Source of the DNA: Fusibacter sp. 3D3
Lineage (GTDB): Bacteria > Bacillota > Clostridia > Peptostreptococcales > Acidaminobacteraceae
Reading direction: 5' to 3'
DNA length: 64,000 nt
Assembly (NCBI RefSeq): GCF_001748365.1
Contig: NZ_BDHH01000005.1
Location: forward strand, 40,292 to 104,291
Shown: positions 7,228 to 15,300 of the stretch, in pieces
Layout: the number at the start of each line of letters is the position of its first letter
How positions within the stretch are numbered: the first letter of the stretch is position 1
The notes under the pieces: model-generated
The model's input: the letters and a program-made list of their open reading frames with translations, nothing else
Database searches by the model: none
What the model was told of the DNA's origin: nothing
Program-made: the position numbers and the translations under genes

Positions 7228-8103
7228 TTACTTTTCTGAGTTGCGCCAATAAATATCGGCAGAATCCTTATTTTTAGTGCCTCTTGCGATGATTTCATCT
7301 TCATTTGCCCCAGTGCCAACAGAAATGACGAGTTCATAATAATCATAAATTTCACCAAGTGAACCAATACCAGGACCTTTAATCTCTGAATAGGATGCGG
7401 AAGCGGCACCTGAAAGTGTTTTTATAATGTCAATTGCAATATTTTTACAGCGCTTTTCACTTGTTCCAGCAGTGACGAGAATGCCAATGCCAATCGTTTC
7501 GCTTTGAGGTACAATGCTGATATTGGTGACGTCATGATTTTTAAGGCCTTCAATGGATGCGATTTCAATCATGCCCTCTGTAATGGGATACTTTACTTCA
7601 TCTGAATTTGTTTCGCCAGATTTTGAAGTATCAAATACTTGGTCGGCACCTTCTAGGGCCTGTTTACCTTCTAGGTTGACTTCAATTTCAGTATAGGGAT
7701 TAGAAAGCCTAAAAAGATATACGCCAGCGACAAAGATGAAAAAGCAAATAAGTATGAATTTGTAGTTGATTTTTAGGGGCTTTTTCTCGGACGCTACAGG
7801 TTCTGGATTAAGTTCTTTCATTTTGCGCTCTAAACGCTCTTTTATAGATTCAAAGCGTTCAAGCGTTCCAGAAATTTGATCTGCTTTGATCAATTCAATT
7901 GCACGCGTGCAAATAACGAGGGCTTCATCATAGCGGTGTCTTTTTTCTAAAAGCCTGATACCACTTTCATAGGTTTTTGAAATCTTTGGGGTATAATTAG
8001 CAAAGATTTCTTGATAAATTCCAAGCGCAATTTCTTCATTAATAAGTTCCATTTTTTGGGCCTTTTGAGTTAAGTTGTAGAGCTCATTCATGCGTTCTGA
8101 CAT
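7228..8103 (-). CDS. Unknown single-span membrane protein with helical-repeat N-terminus
   Basis: A 291-residue protein. Residues ~1-110 form charged helices with a TPR-like look (YESGIRLLEKRHRYDEALVI, CTRAIELI). One membrane span lies at ~132-150 (FILICFFIFVAGVYLF). The remaining ~140 residues should be outside the membrane and contain a mixed alpha/beta region (ISIVPQSETIGIGILVTAG … YYELVISVG). There is a faint resemblance in layout to the SpoIIIAG type, but no clear motif, so no name is given. GAGGTG ahead of the ATG supports the start. It is divergent from iscR. Confidence 0.6.
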   Translation of the reverse strand: MSERMNELYNLTQKAQKMELINEEIALGIYQEIFANYTPKISKTYESGIRLLEKRHRYDEALVICTRAIELIKADQISGTLERFESIKERLERKMKELNPEPVASEKKPLKINYKFILICFFIFVAGVYLFRLSNPYTEIEVNLEGKQALEGADQVFDTSKSGETNSDEVKYPITEGMIEIASIEGLKNHDVTNISIVPQSETIGIGILVTAGTSEKRCKNIAIDIIKTLSGAASASYSEIKGPGIGSLGEIYDYYELVISVGTGANEDEIIARGTKNKDSADIYWRNSEK

Positions 8104-8196
8104 TTTAACACCTCATTCTTTATAGCTTTATAACCATTATCGGCACATTTCGATAAAATGTTAACAATTAATTCATAAGAAATTATGGCTTTAAAG

Positions 8197-8225
8197 TTGA
8201 CTCAATTAATCGGATATATTATAAT
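8197..8225 (+). promoter_or_regulatory. Sigma-A type promoter of the isc operon
   Basis: TTGACT at 8197-8202 and TATAAT at 8220-8225 are separated by exactly 17 bases, about 50 bases before the iscR ribosome site. This is a near-consensus promoter. The AT-rich spacer may be the target of autoregulation by IscR, as in other Rrf2 systems, but no operator could be defined. Confidence 0.75.
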
Positions 8226-8273
8226 TAAAGGGATTTCATAGTAAATGACTAGGAATTGAAGGAGAGGATAATT

Positions 8274-8735
8274 TTGAAACTATCAACGAGAGGACGATAT
8301 GGTCTTAAGGCAATGTTTGATCTAGCCATGCATTATGGAGAAGGCCCTATATCTCTAACGAGCATTTCGGAGAGACAAGCCATTTCAGTGAATTATTTAG
8401 AACAATTGATATCGCCGCTTCGAAAAGCAGGCCTTGTGACTAGTATACGAGGCGCTCAAGGTGGCTATATGCTTGCCAGACCCGCAAATGAAATTACCGT
8501 GGGGATCATATTAACGACCTTAGAAGGTCCTCTTGCGCCTACAGACTGTGTGGTTGAGGACGATGATGGGGATGCTTGTGATCACTCTCACTACTGTGTT
8601 ACAAAGGTCATTTATGAGAAAATTTATGAAAGTATTACAAGTGTTGTAAATTCAATTACATTACAACACATGCTCGACGATTATGAACAAAATCAAGATA
8701 GCCTCATCATTGAGACTATTTGTGAATGTAGATAG
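8274..8735 (+). CDS. iscR: Rrf2 family Fe-S regulator (IscR-like)
   Basis: A 153-residue winged-helix regulator. The Rrf2 start LSTRGRYGLKAMFDLAMHYG and the recognition region ISVNYLEQLISPLRKAGLV are clear. Three cysteines in the CVVEDDDGDAC…HYC loop (near residues 92, 102 and 108) can bind an Fe-S cluster as in IscR. The TTG at 8274 follows GGAGAGG at 8261-8267 and is preferred over the upstream TTG at 8256, which would add six residues not seen in the family. It heads the operon with iscS and iscU, so it most likely represses or tunes Fe-S assembly according to cluster supply. Confidence 0.88.
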   Translation: MKLSTRGRYGLKAMFDLAMHYGEGPISLTSISERQAISVNYLEQLISPLRKAGLVTSIRGAQGGYMLARPANEITVGIILTTLEGPLAPTDCVVEDDDGDACDHSHYCVTKVIYEKIYESITSVVNSITLQHMLDDYEQNQDSLIIETICECR

Positions 8736-8807
8736 TAATAAATAGGCTTTTACTCTGGCGAGAAAGTAACCAATAATTGAAATATTACGTTTATGAGGAG
8801 GGTTCTT

Positions 8808-9983
8808 ATGAAAAGGATCTATATGGACTATTCAGCAACAACTCCAGTAAAGCAAGAAGTTTTAGATGCGATGATGCCGTACTTTACAGAAAATTTTGGA
8901 AATGCTTCAAGCATACACGGCTTTGGTCAAGAGGCTAAACGTGCGCTGGAATCTGCAAGAGCGACTATTGCGGCAACCATGGGGACCACACCGGAGACAC
9001 TTTACTTTACAGCGGGTGGTTCTGAATCAGACAACTGGGCACTAAAGGGTGTTATGCGTGCAAACAAAGCCAAAGGCAATCACTTGATCACAACGACGAT
9101 TGAACATCACGGCATTTTGCATACTTGTAATGCGCTTGAAAAAGAAGGTTTTGAAGTGACTTATTTAGAGGTAGATGATAAAGGTCTTATCAGTTTAGAG
9201 GCGCTTGAAGCTGCTATTACCGAGAAAACGGTTATGATTTCGATCATGTTTATCAACAACGAAATTGGTACGATGCAAGACGTTAAAAGCATTGGTGAAA
9301 TTGCAAGAAAGCATAAAGTGATTTTTCATACAGACGCTGTTCAGGCTTATGGCAATGTTAAAATAGACGTCGATACATTCAATATAGATTTGATGAGTGT
9401 TTCAAGCCATAAAATATATGGGCCCAAAGGCGTGGGCGCTTTGTATATCCGAAAGGGCATTAAAATTCAAAATATTATTGAAGGCGGCGCACAAGAACGC
9501 AACCGTAGAGCGGGTACTGAGAACGTTGTAGGTATTGTAGGTTTTGCAAAAGCAGCGGAACTTGCAGAGGCTCAGCTGGATGAGCACATTAAAAGATTGT
9601 CTGGGTTAAGAGATAGACTTGCAAAAGGCATCATAGAAAATATAGATTATTCAAGATATAATGGACATCCAACGCAGAGACATCCTGGAAATGTCAGTGT
9701 TTGTTTTGAATTCATCGAAGGAGAAGGTCTCTTGTTGATGCTCAATGCAAAGGGCATTGCAGGTTCAAGCGGCTCTGCATGTACATCTGGATCTCTTGAT
9801 CCCTCTCATGTGCTTTTGGCGATTGGATTGCCACATGAAATTGCGCATGGTTCTTTGAGGTTATCTATGGGTGATTTCACCACAGAAGAAGATGTGGATT
9901 ATGCGATTGAATCGTTAAAAGAAGTGGTTCATAAACTGAGAATGATGTCACCCTTATATGATAGAGTTGCGGGAGGAAAGTAG
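8808..9983 (+). CDS. iscS: Cysteine desulfurase (IscS/NifS)
   Basis: A 391-residue PLP enzyme that removes sulfur from cysteine for Fe-S cluster assembly. The N-terminus is IYMDYSATTPVKQEV. The PLP lysine lies in SSHKIYGPKG (near residue 203) and the catalytic cysteine in SSGSACTSGSLDPSHVL (near residue 325). GAGGAGGG at 8795-8802 sets ATG 8808. The stop is one base before the iscU start region. Gene order iscR-iscS-iscU is the usual clostridial arrangement. Confidence 0.95.
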   Translation: MKRIYMDYSATTPVKQEVLDAMMPYFTENFGNASSIHGFGQEAKRALESARATIAATMGTTPETLYFTAGGSESDNWALKGVMRANKAKGNHLITTTIEHHGILHTCNALEKEGFEVTYLEVDDKGLISLEALEAAITEKTVMISIMFINNEIGTMQDVKSIGEIARKHKVIFHTDAVQAYGNVKIDVDTFNIDLMSVSSHKIYGPKGVGALYIRKGIKIQNIIEGGAQERNRRAGTENVVGIVGFAKAAELAEAQLDEHIKRLSGLRDRLAKGIIENIDYSRYNGHPTQRHPGNVSVCFEFIEGEGLLLMLNAKGIAGSSGSACTSGSLDPSHVLLAIGLPHEIAHGSLRLSMGDFTTEEDVDYAIESLKEVVHKLRMMSPLYDRVAGGK

Positions 9984-9984
9984 T

Positions 9985-10428
9985 ATGTATACAGAAAAGG
10001 TTATGGATCATTTCATGAATCCTAGAAATGTTGGCGAGATTGAGAATGCGGATGGTGTTGGTGAAGTTGGCAACGTGAAGTGTGGCGATATTATGCGTAT
10101 TTACATCAAGGTTAATGGTGACGTTATAGAAGATGTGAAATTTAAAACTTTTGGATGTGGATCTGCAATTGCAGCATCTTCCGTAGCAACTGAGCTCATC
10201 ATGGGGAAAACGATTGAAGAAGCTCTAGCGCTTACGAACAAGCAAGTGGTCGATGAACTTGGTGGGCTCCCACCTGTGAAAATTCATTGTTCTGTTTTGG
10301 CGGAACAAGCTTTAAAAGCGGCAATTTATGACTATGCTACTAAAAATGATTTGCATTTTGAAGCTTTAAAAGATTTTGACCCGAATGAAGAGCACGATCA
10401 TCATGATGTTGTGAATATAGAATTTTAA
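9985..10428 (+). CDS. iscU: Fe-S cluster assembly scaffold IscU/NifU N-terminal type
   Basis: A 147-residue scaffold that builds a transient [2Fe-2S] cluster with sulfur from IscS. The three cluster cysteines are visible in GNVKCGDIMRIY, KTFGCGSAIAASS and PVKIHCSVLAEQAL. The C-terminus ends in an acid/His-rich tail (EEHDHHDV). The start at 9985 is set by GGGAGG at 9971-9976; the frame opens earlier inside iscS but the family begins at MYTEKVMDHFMNPRNVG. Co-transcribed with iscS. Confidence 0.95.
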   Translation: MYTEKVMDHFMNPRNVGEIENADGVGEVGNVKCGDIMRIYIKVNGDVIEDVKFKTFGCGSAIAASSVATELIMGKTIEEALALTNKQVVDELGGLPPVKIHCSVLAEQALKAAIYDYATKNDLHFEALKDFDPNEEHDHHDVVNIEF

Positions 10429-10479
10429 AAAAGACTTTATTTTTAAAAAAACTGTGATAAACTATTAATATTGAGAATA

Positions 10480-10720
10480 TAAAATCGCTATGACGAAGAG
10501 GAGTAAATCACATCCTTAGAGAGAATTCTAATGCTGAAATGAATTCATCGTGATCGAAGCAGCTTCTGAGCTCAAATATTGAATTAATAGTAGATGTTTG
10601 CGATTTGCAATCGTTATTTTGCAGTTTACCTTTAAGAGTGATCGATGCCTTGGCATCTTTAAGTAGGGTGGTACCGCGATATTGTCGTCCCTACAGCTTT
10701 TGAAGGTTTTTTTGTTTTTT
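10480..10720 (+). promoter_or_regulatory. T-box riboswitch, alanine type
   Basis: The 334 bases before alaS hold a full T-box leader. The invariant T-box AGGGTGGTACCGCG is at 10665-10678. In Stem I, GAAG…AGTA (10495-10506) faces CGAAGCAGCTTC (10555-10566), placing the triplet GCA, an alanine codon, at 10559-10561 in the specifier loop. GTAGGG and CCCTAC flank the T-box and form the competing terminator, followed by T-runs. Uncharged tRNA-Ala should bind and let transcription run into alaS. Confidence 0.92.
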
Positions 10721-10762
10721 TGTAACAAATTTAGAAAAGGACTGTTTTGGGAGGATATACCA

Positions 10763-13387
10763 ATGAAATCTATGGGATTAAATGAGATCAGAAAAGCTTT
10801 TTTAGATTTTTATGCGTCTAAAGATCATTACGTTACATCGAGCTATTCGCTGGTGCCACAAGGCGATAAGAGTTTGCTGCTTGTGAATGCAGGGATGCAA
10901 CCTTTAAAAAAATACTTTATGGGGACAGAAATTCCTCCACAGCCGCGAATGGCAACTTGTCAAAAGTGTATTAGGACAGGTGATATCGAAAATGTGGGGA
11001 TAACGGCTCGACACGCTACTTTTTTTGAAATGCTTGGCAACTTTTCTTTTGGGGATTACTTTAAAGAAGGCTCTATTAAATTTGGATGGGAATTTATCAC
11101 AGAAGTGCTTGAACTTCCTGTGGATAAACTTTGGCCATCTGTTTATCTTGAAGACGATGAAGCTTTTGCGATTTGGCGAGATGTGATCGGCATTCCAGAA
11201 AATAAGATTACAAGACTGGGAAAGGCAGATAACTTTTGGGAAATAGGAACGGGTCCTTGTGGTCCATGTTCAGAAATTTATTTTGACAGGGGACCTGAAT
11301 TTGGCTGCAGCGATCCAGACTGTAAACCAGGGTGCGACTGTGAACGCTTTTTAGAATTTTGGAATCATGTCTTTACACAATATGATAAGGACGAGCAAGG
11401 TCATTACAATTTGCTTGAAAAACCGAATATTGATACCGGTATGGGCCTTGAAAGAATCGCTTGCATTATGCAAGATGTAGATACAATTTTCGAAGTGGAC
11501 ACGATTAAACAGATTAGAGATGCAGTTATTTCAAAGTGTGACGTGGACTATGGCGCTGATAGAAAACAAGATATTTCCATTCGTATTATTACAGATCATG
11601 TGAAAGCGGTAACGTTTATGGTAGGTGATGGCATCATGCCTAATAACGAGGGAAGAGGCTATGTTTTGAGACGATTGCTCAGAAGGGCAGCAAGACATGC
11701 TAAAATGCTCGGTATGACAGGTAATATTCTCACTGAACTCGTGGATGCGGTGGTGGCTGCATATGGCGAAAGTTATCCAAACTTGTCGACTAGAAAAGAC
11801 TACATTAAAAAAATTATTGCAGTGGAAGAAGAGCGTTTTCAAACCACTATAGATCAAGGACTTACCATTTTGACAGAGTATATGGCGTCTATGAAAGTTG
11901 AAGATCAAAAAGTACTCAGTGGCGAAAAAGCGTTTAGATTATATGACACTTACGGTTTTCCGCTTGAGTTGACGCTTGAAATTTTGGAAGAGTATCAAAT
12001 GACTGTAGATGAAGAAGCTTTTAAGGCGCAAATGATGATGCAAAAAGAACGTGCGAGAACTGCGAGAGGATCAGGCGATGAACTCGGTTGGGCACAAGAC
12101 GCACTCGGTCAATTACCAAAGGATATGTCAAGCGAATTCGTTGGTTATGACCAAACAGAAGTGAAATCTAAAATTTTGGCTATTGTGGGCGAGACGCTTT
12201 TGGATGAAGCTTTTGAAGGCATGGAAGTGAGCATTGTTCTTGATCAAACACCGTTTTACCCTGAAGGTGGGGGACAAGTGTTCGATATGGGCAAGTTATC
12301 CACAGATGCATTTGAAGCAGATGTAGAGGAGACCAGAAAAAGTGTAGGTAAACTCATTGCACATCACGTTAAAGTAAATAAAGGCACGATTAGAGTGGGT
12401 GACACGGTACTTGCATCTGTTGATATGCATAGAAGACTTGCGACTGCAAGGAATCACTCTATGACACATCTTTTGCATAAAGCGCTCAGAGAAGTACTGG
12501 GTACACATGTGGAACAGGCGGGTTCTATGGTTTCGCCTGAGCGGTTGAGATTCGACTTTTCACACTTTGAAGCCATTGCATATGAAGATCTCATGAAAAT
12601 AGAAATGCGTGTGAATGAGCAAATTTTAAAAAGACTTCCTATTCAAACCGAAAATATGAGCGTTAATGAAGCTAAAGAAAAAGGGGCTATGGCACTCTTT
12701 GGCGAAAAATATGGTGATCGGGTGCGCGTGGTAACCATGGGGGACTTTAGCGTTGAGCTTTGCGGTGGCACACATCTTAAAAATACCGCAGAAGCAGGTC
12801 TGTTTAAAATCGTTAGTGAGACAGGTGTAGCGGCTGGTGTTAGAAGGATAGAAGCAATCACTGGCGAAAATGTTTATAAAATGTTAACACAACTTGATGG
12901 TAAAATTCAAAAACTCTCTGATATGCTTAAGACAAATCAGAATGATTTGGAACACAAGGCTGAAAGTTTGCTTCTAGAGATGAAGCAAATGCAGAGAGAA
13001 AATGAAAAGCTCAAAAATAAATTGGTGACAAGTGATTTGGAACAACTTCTTAAAAGTGCCCAAGTCGTAAGAGGCATGCACATTGTAACTGCTGATTTTA
13101 CAGGCGTGGATATGAATACACTTAGAAATTTAGCAGATCAAATCAAAATGAAATTGGAAAATAGTGTTGTTGTCCTTGCAAATGTTGAAACCGATAAAGT
13201 CGAATTTTTAGCAATGGTTTCGGACGAGGCGATTAAACTTGGCGCTCATGCGGGCAATCTCATCAGAGAAACTGCAAAGGTAGCAGGTGGCGGTGGCGGT
13301 GGCAAACCGAACATGGCACAAGCTGGTGGCAAGCATCCTGAAAAAGTTAAAGAGGCACTTAAGAAAGTTTATGAGTTATTGTCATAA
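10763..13387 (+). CDS. alaS: Alanyl-tRNA synthetase
   Basis: An 874-residue class II synthetase, full family length. The N-terminal catalytic core starts IRKAFLDFYASKDHYV and includes LVNAGMQPLKKYF and GPCGPCSEIYFDRGP. The editing domain has HSMTHLLHKAL (near residue 565) and CGGTHLKNT (near residue 666). A C-terminal DHHA1 region contains the glycine-rich AGGGGGGKPNMAQAGG. GGGAGG at 10749-10754 sets ATG 10763. Expression is controlled by the T-box upstream. Confidence 0.97.
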   Translation: MKSMGLNEIRKAFLDFYASKDHYVTSSYSLVPQGDKSLLLVNAGMQPLKKYFMGTEIPPQPRMATCQKCIRTGDIENVGITARHATFFEMLGNFSFGDYFKEGSIKFGWEFITEVLELPVDKLWPSVYLEDDEAFAIWRDVIGIPENKITRLGKADNFWEIGTGPCGPCSEIYFDRGPEFGCSDPDCKPGCDCERFLEFWNHVFTQYDKDEQGHYNLLEKPNIDTGMGLERIACIMQDVDTIFEVDTIKQIRDAVISKCDVDYGADRKQDISIRIITDHVKAVTFMVGDGIMPNNEGRGYVLRRLLRRAARHAKMLGMTGNILTELVDAVVAAYGESYPNLSTRKDYIKKIIAVEEERFQTTIDQGLTILTEYMASMKVEDQKVLSGEKAFRLYDTYGFPLELTLEILEEYQMTVDEEAFKAQMMMQKERARTARGSGDELGWAQDALGQLPKDMSSEFVGYDQTEVKSKILAIVGETLLDEAFEGMEVSIVLDQTPFYPEGGGQVFDMGKLSTDAFEADVEETRKSVGKLIAHHVKVNKGTIRVGDTVLASVDMHRRLATARNHSMTHLLHKALREVLGTHVEQAGSMVSPERLRFDFSHFEAIAYEDLMKIEMRVNEQILKRLPIQTENMSVNEAKEKGAMALFGEKYGDRVRVVTMGDFSVELCGGTHLKNTAEAGLFKIVSETGVAAGVRRIEAITGENVYKMLTQLDGKIQKLSDMLKTNQNDLEHKAESLLLEMKQMQRENEKLKNKLVTSDLEQLLKSAQVVRGMHIVTADFTGVDMNTLRNLADQIKMKLENSVVVLANVETDKVEFLAMVSDEAIKLGAHAGNLIRETAKVAGGGGGGKPNMAQAGGKHPEKVKEALKKVYELLS

Positions 13388-13433
13388 ATCGGGTATATAA
13401 TGGATATAAGTACTTGGAGAAGGGGGTTTTTAC

Positions 13434-13688
13434 ATGAAAAACACGATGAAGTTCAGCGTTGAAGATTATTTAGAGCAAGGCAATCAAAAAGATATTTTAC
13501 TCTATGTGTTTAAAGCACTTGAAGAGAAAGGTTACAATCCCGTAAATCAACTGGTGGGCTATTTGCTTTCTGGCGATCCAACTTATATCACAACTTTCAA
13601 TGATGCAAGGACAATGATTAAAAAAGTGGAAAGAGATGAAATCCTGGAAGAACTTTTAACACATTATATGGAATGTGTTAAAAAGTAA
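13434..13688 (+). CDS. ireB: IreB family regulatory phosphoprotein (UPF0297)
   Basis: An 84-residue protein of the IreB/YrzL family, a substrate of PASTA-type Ser/Thr kinases in Firmicutes. The family's hallmark is seen in [20 protein letters not shown] and [14 protein letters not shown]. Position between alaS and ruvX is the conserved one. AGAAGGGGG precedes the ATG. A stem-loop terminator follows at 13766. Confidence 0.93.
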   Translation: MKNTMKFSVEDYLEQGNQKDILLYVFKALEEKGYNPVNQLVGYLLSGDPTYITTFNDARTMIKKVERDEILEELLTHYMECVKK

Positions 13689-13765
13689 TAAAATTTTGAA
13701 ACCCTAACTACAAATTGAAAAACAGATATGTAAGGTGCCAAACTTTGCTTTGGTAGCTTTCCAAT

Positions 13766-13816
13766 GGGCCCCCCCTCAGAGAAAATGATCTTCTGAGCCG
13801 GGCGCCCTGATTTTTT
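13766..13816 (+). terminator. Intrinsic terminator after ireB
   Basis: GC-rich arms GGGC-CCC and GGG-GCCC enclose a second stem CTCAGA/TCTGAG, followed by six Ts at 13811-13816. It lies between ireB and ruvX, so ruvX probably has a promoter of its own in the following 40 bases or depends on readthrough. Confidence 0.75.
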
Positions 13817-13868
13817 AAATGCTATTGTTATTTTGAAGATATTCGGTTATACTGGAGGATATGTATTA

Positions 13869-14312
13869 ATGAGATATATGGGACTAGATGTTGGCGATAG
13901 AACTATTGGTGTAGCCATAAGCGATTCGCTTAAAATAACAGCACAGGGTAAAGAGACAATCTTCAGACAGAGCATAAAGCAAGATATCGATAGGCTGGTG
14001 GATTTGATCTTAGAATATGAAGTCACAAGAGTTGTTTCTGGGCTTCCCAAAAACATGAATGGCACGTTAGGACCACAAGGTGAAAAAACGCAGGATTTCA
14101 TCAAAAAACTTGAAAAAAAAATCAAATATTCAGATCGTATTAGTCGTGATATAGAGATTATATTTTGGGATGAACGTCTGACGACGATTGGTGCCCAAAA
14201 AATGCTAATTCAAGCGGATGTCAGTAGACAAAAACGTAAAACTGTAATCGATAAAATTGCAGCACAGTTAATTCTGCAAGGATACCTTGACAGTCTTTCA
14301 AGAACCGAATGA
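13869..14312 (+). CDS. ruvX: Holliday junction resolvase-like RuvX (YqgF)
   Basis: A 147-residue RNase H-fold nuclease of the YqgF/RuvX family, implicated in pre-16S rRNA processing. It shows [18 protein letters not shown] with the first catalytic Asp, [17 protein letters not shown], and [17 protein letters not shown] 13869 follows GGAGG at 13854-13858; an in-frame ATG 12 codons earlier has no ribosome site. It keeps the conserved order ireB-ruvX-DUF1292. Confidence 0.93.
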   Translation: MRYMGLDVGDRTIGVAISDSLKITAQGKETIFRQSIKQDIDRLVDLILEYEVTRVVSGLPKNMNGTLGPQGEKTQDFIKKLEKKIKYSDRISRDIEIIFWDERLTTIGAQKMLIQADVSRQKRKTVIDKIAAQLILQGYLDSLSRTE

Positions 14313-14396
14313 ATTGAAAAATAGAACTGTACACGGATATGGCCAAGCGCATAGCCCGTGTTAAGGATAAATATTAAGAACGAATAGAGGTGTAGA

Positions 14397-14723
14397 ATGA
14401 AAAAAGAAGAAAACTTGTTCGAAGTAGTAGACACGCATGATCATAATCATGAAGATATTGTCGAATTATTTGACGACAATGGTAAAGCAGTGAAATTTAA
14501 CATCATCGCAACTTTAGAACTTGATGAACAAGAGTATGCCATCCTTTCAAACGTGGAAGATGAAGATGAAGTACTCATTTTTAAAGTGACTGAAGAAGAT
14601 GCTGAATTCATCTTTGAGACGATCTCGGATGAAGAAGAGCTTGAATCGGTTATTCAAGCCTACAATGAATTAATGGATGAAATGGATGATGATGACGACG
14701 ACGAAGACGACGAGGAAGAGTAA
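14397..14723 (+). CDS. DUF1292 protein (YrzB-like)
   Basis: A 108-residue acidic protein of the DUF1292 family, with the core IVELFDDNGKAVKFNIIATL and EYAILSNVEDEDEVLIFKV. The last ~15 residues are almost all Asp/Glu. Function is unknown; the gene commonly follows ruvX in Firmicutes, as here. An AGAGGTG ribosome site precedes ATG 14397. Confidence 0.88.
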   Translation: MKKEENLFEVVDTHDHNHEDIVELFDDNGKAVKFNIIATLELDEQEYAILSNVEDEDEVLIFKVTEEDAEFIFETISDEEELESVIQAYNELMDEMDDDDDDEDDEEE

Positions 14724-14778
14724 GTTGTCGTATCGTTTCCTGTATGTTAAAATTTAAAAAAAGTATTGAGGTGTTAAA

Positions 14779-15222
14779 ATGAATTCATGTCAAGAAGCAT
14801 ATAAAATAAAATTAAAAGAGTCCGGATATAAACTTACGCCGCAACGTCTTGCTATTATCAATGCCATTGAAGAAAATAAAGGAAAACATCTTAATACAGA
14901 AGAAATATATGATATCGTTAAACAAAGGAATCCGGAAATGGGACTTGCTACAGTATACAGAACATTACAGATGTTAGATGAGCTAGAAGTAGTATCCTCT
15001 TTGAATCTAGAGGACGGTTGCGTAAGGTACGAATTGTACTGTGATGATGGTTCACATCATCACCATCATTTGATATGTTCAAGCTGTGGTGCGGTAATTG
15101 AAGTAGAAGGCGATTTACTAGATCAACTTGAAGCTAAAATAGAAAAAGAGTATGATTTTAAGATTGTGGATCATAAATTGAAATTCTATGGCTTATGTAG
15201 TAAATGTAAAAACCTTGTTTGA
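14779..15222 (+). CDS. fur: Fur family metal-dependent regulator
   Basis: A 147-residue repressor. The N-terminal winged helix reads KLTPQRLAIINAI and GLATVYRTLQMLDEL. The dimerisation part has a His cluster (DGSHHHHHLICSSCG) and a second CSKC pair, i.e. the structural zinc site, with candidate metal ligands around it. Fur and PerR types cannot be separated securely; the location next to ruvX/DUF1292 is conserved in Clostridia. A terminator overlaps the 3' end. Confidence 0.88.
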   Translation: MNSCQEAYKIKLKESGYKLTPQRLAIINAIEENKGKHLNTEEIYDIVKQRNPEMGLATVYRTLQMLDELEVVSSLNLEDGCVRYELYCDDGSHHHHHLICSSCGAVIEVEGDLLDQLEAKIEKEYDFKIVDHKLKFYGLCSKCKNLV

Positions 15223-15238
15223 TACAGGGTTTATTTTT
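15210..15238 (+). terminator. Intrinsic terminator overlapping the end of fur
   Basis: AAACCTTGT (15210-15218) pairs with ACAGGGTTT (15224-15232, one G-U pair) around a 5-nt loop and is followed by ATTTTT. The left arm lies within the fur stop region. Confidence 0.7.
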
Positions 15239-15300
15239 CGTATATAAAATCTCATGGATCGGCCTTTGTCATATCACAGAAAAATTGGAGAGGTGAAATT

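Noticed and set aside
7228..8103. spoIIIAG-like sporulation gene
   Set aside because: Only the layout (one span plus external domain) is similar; no diagnostic motif was seen.
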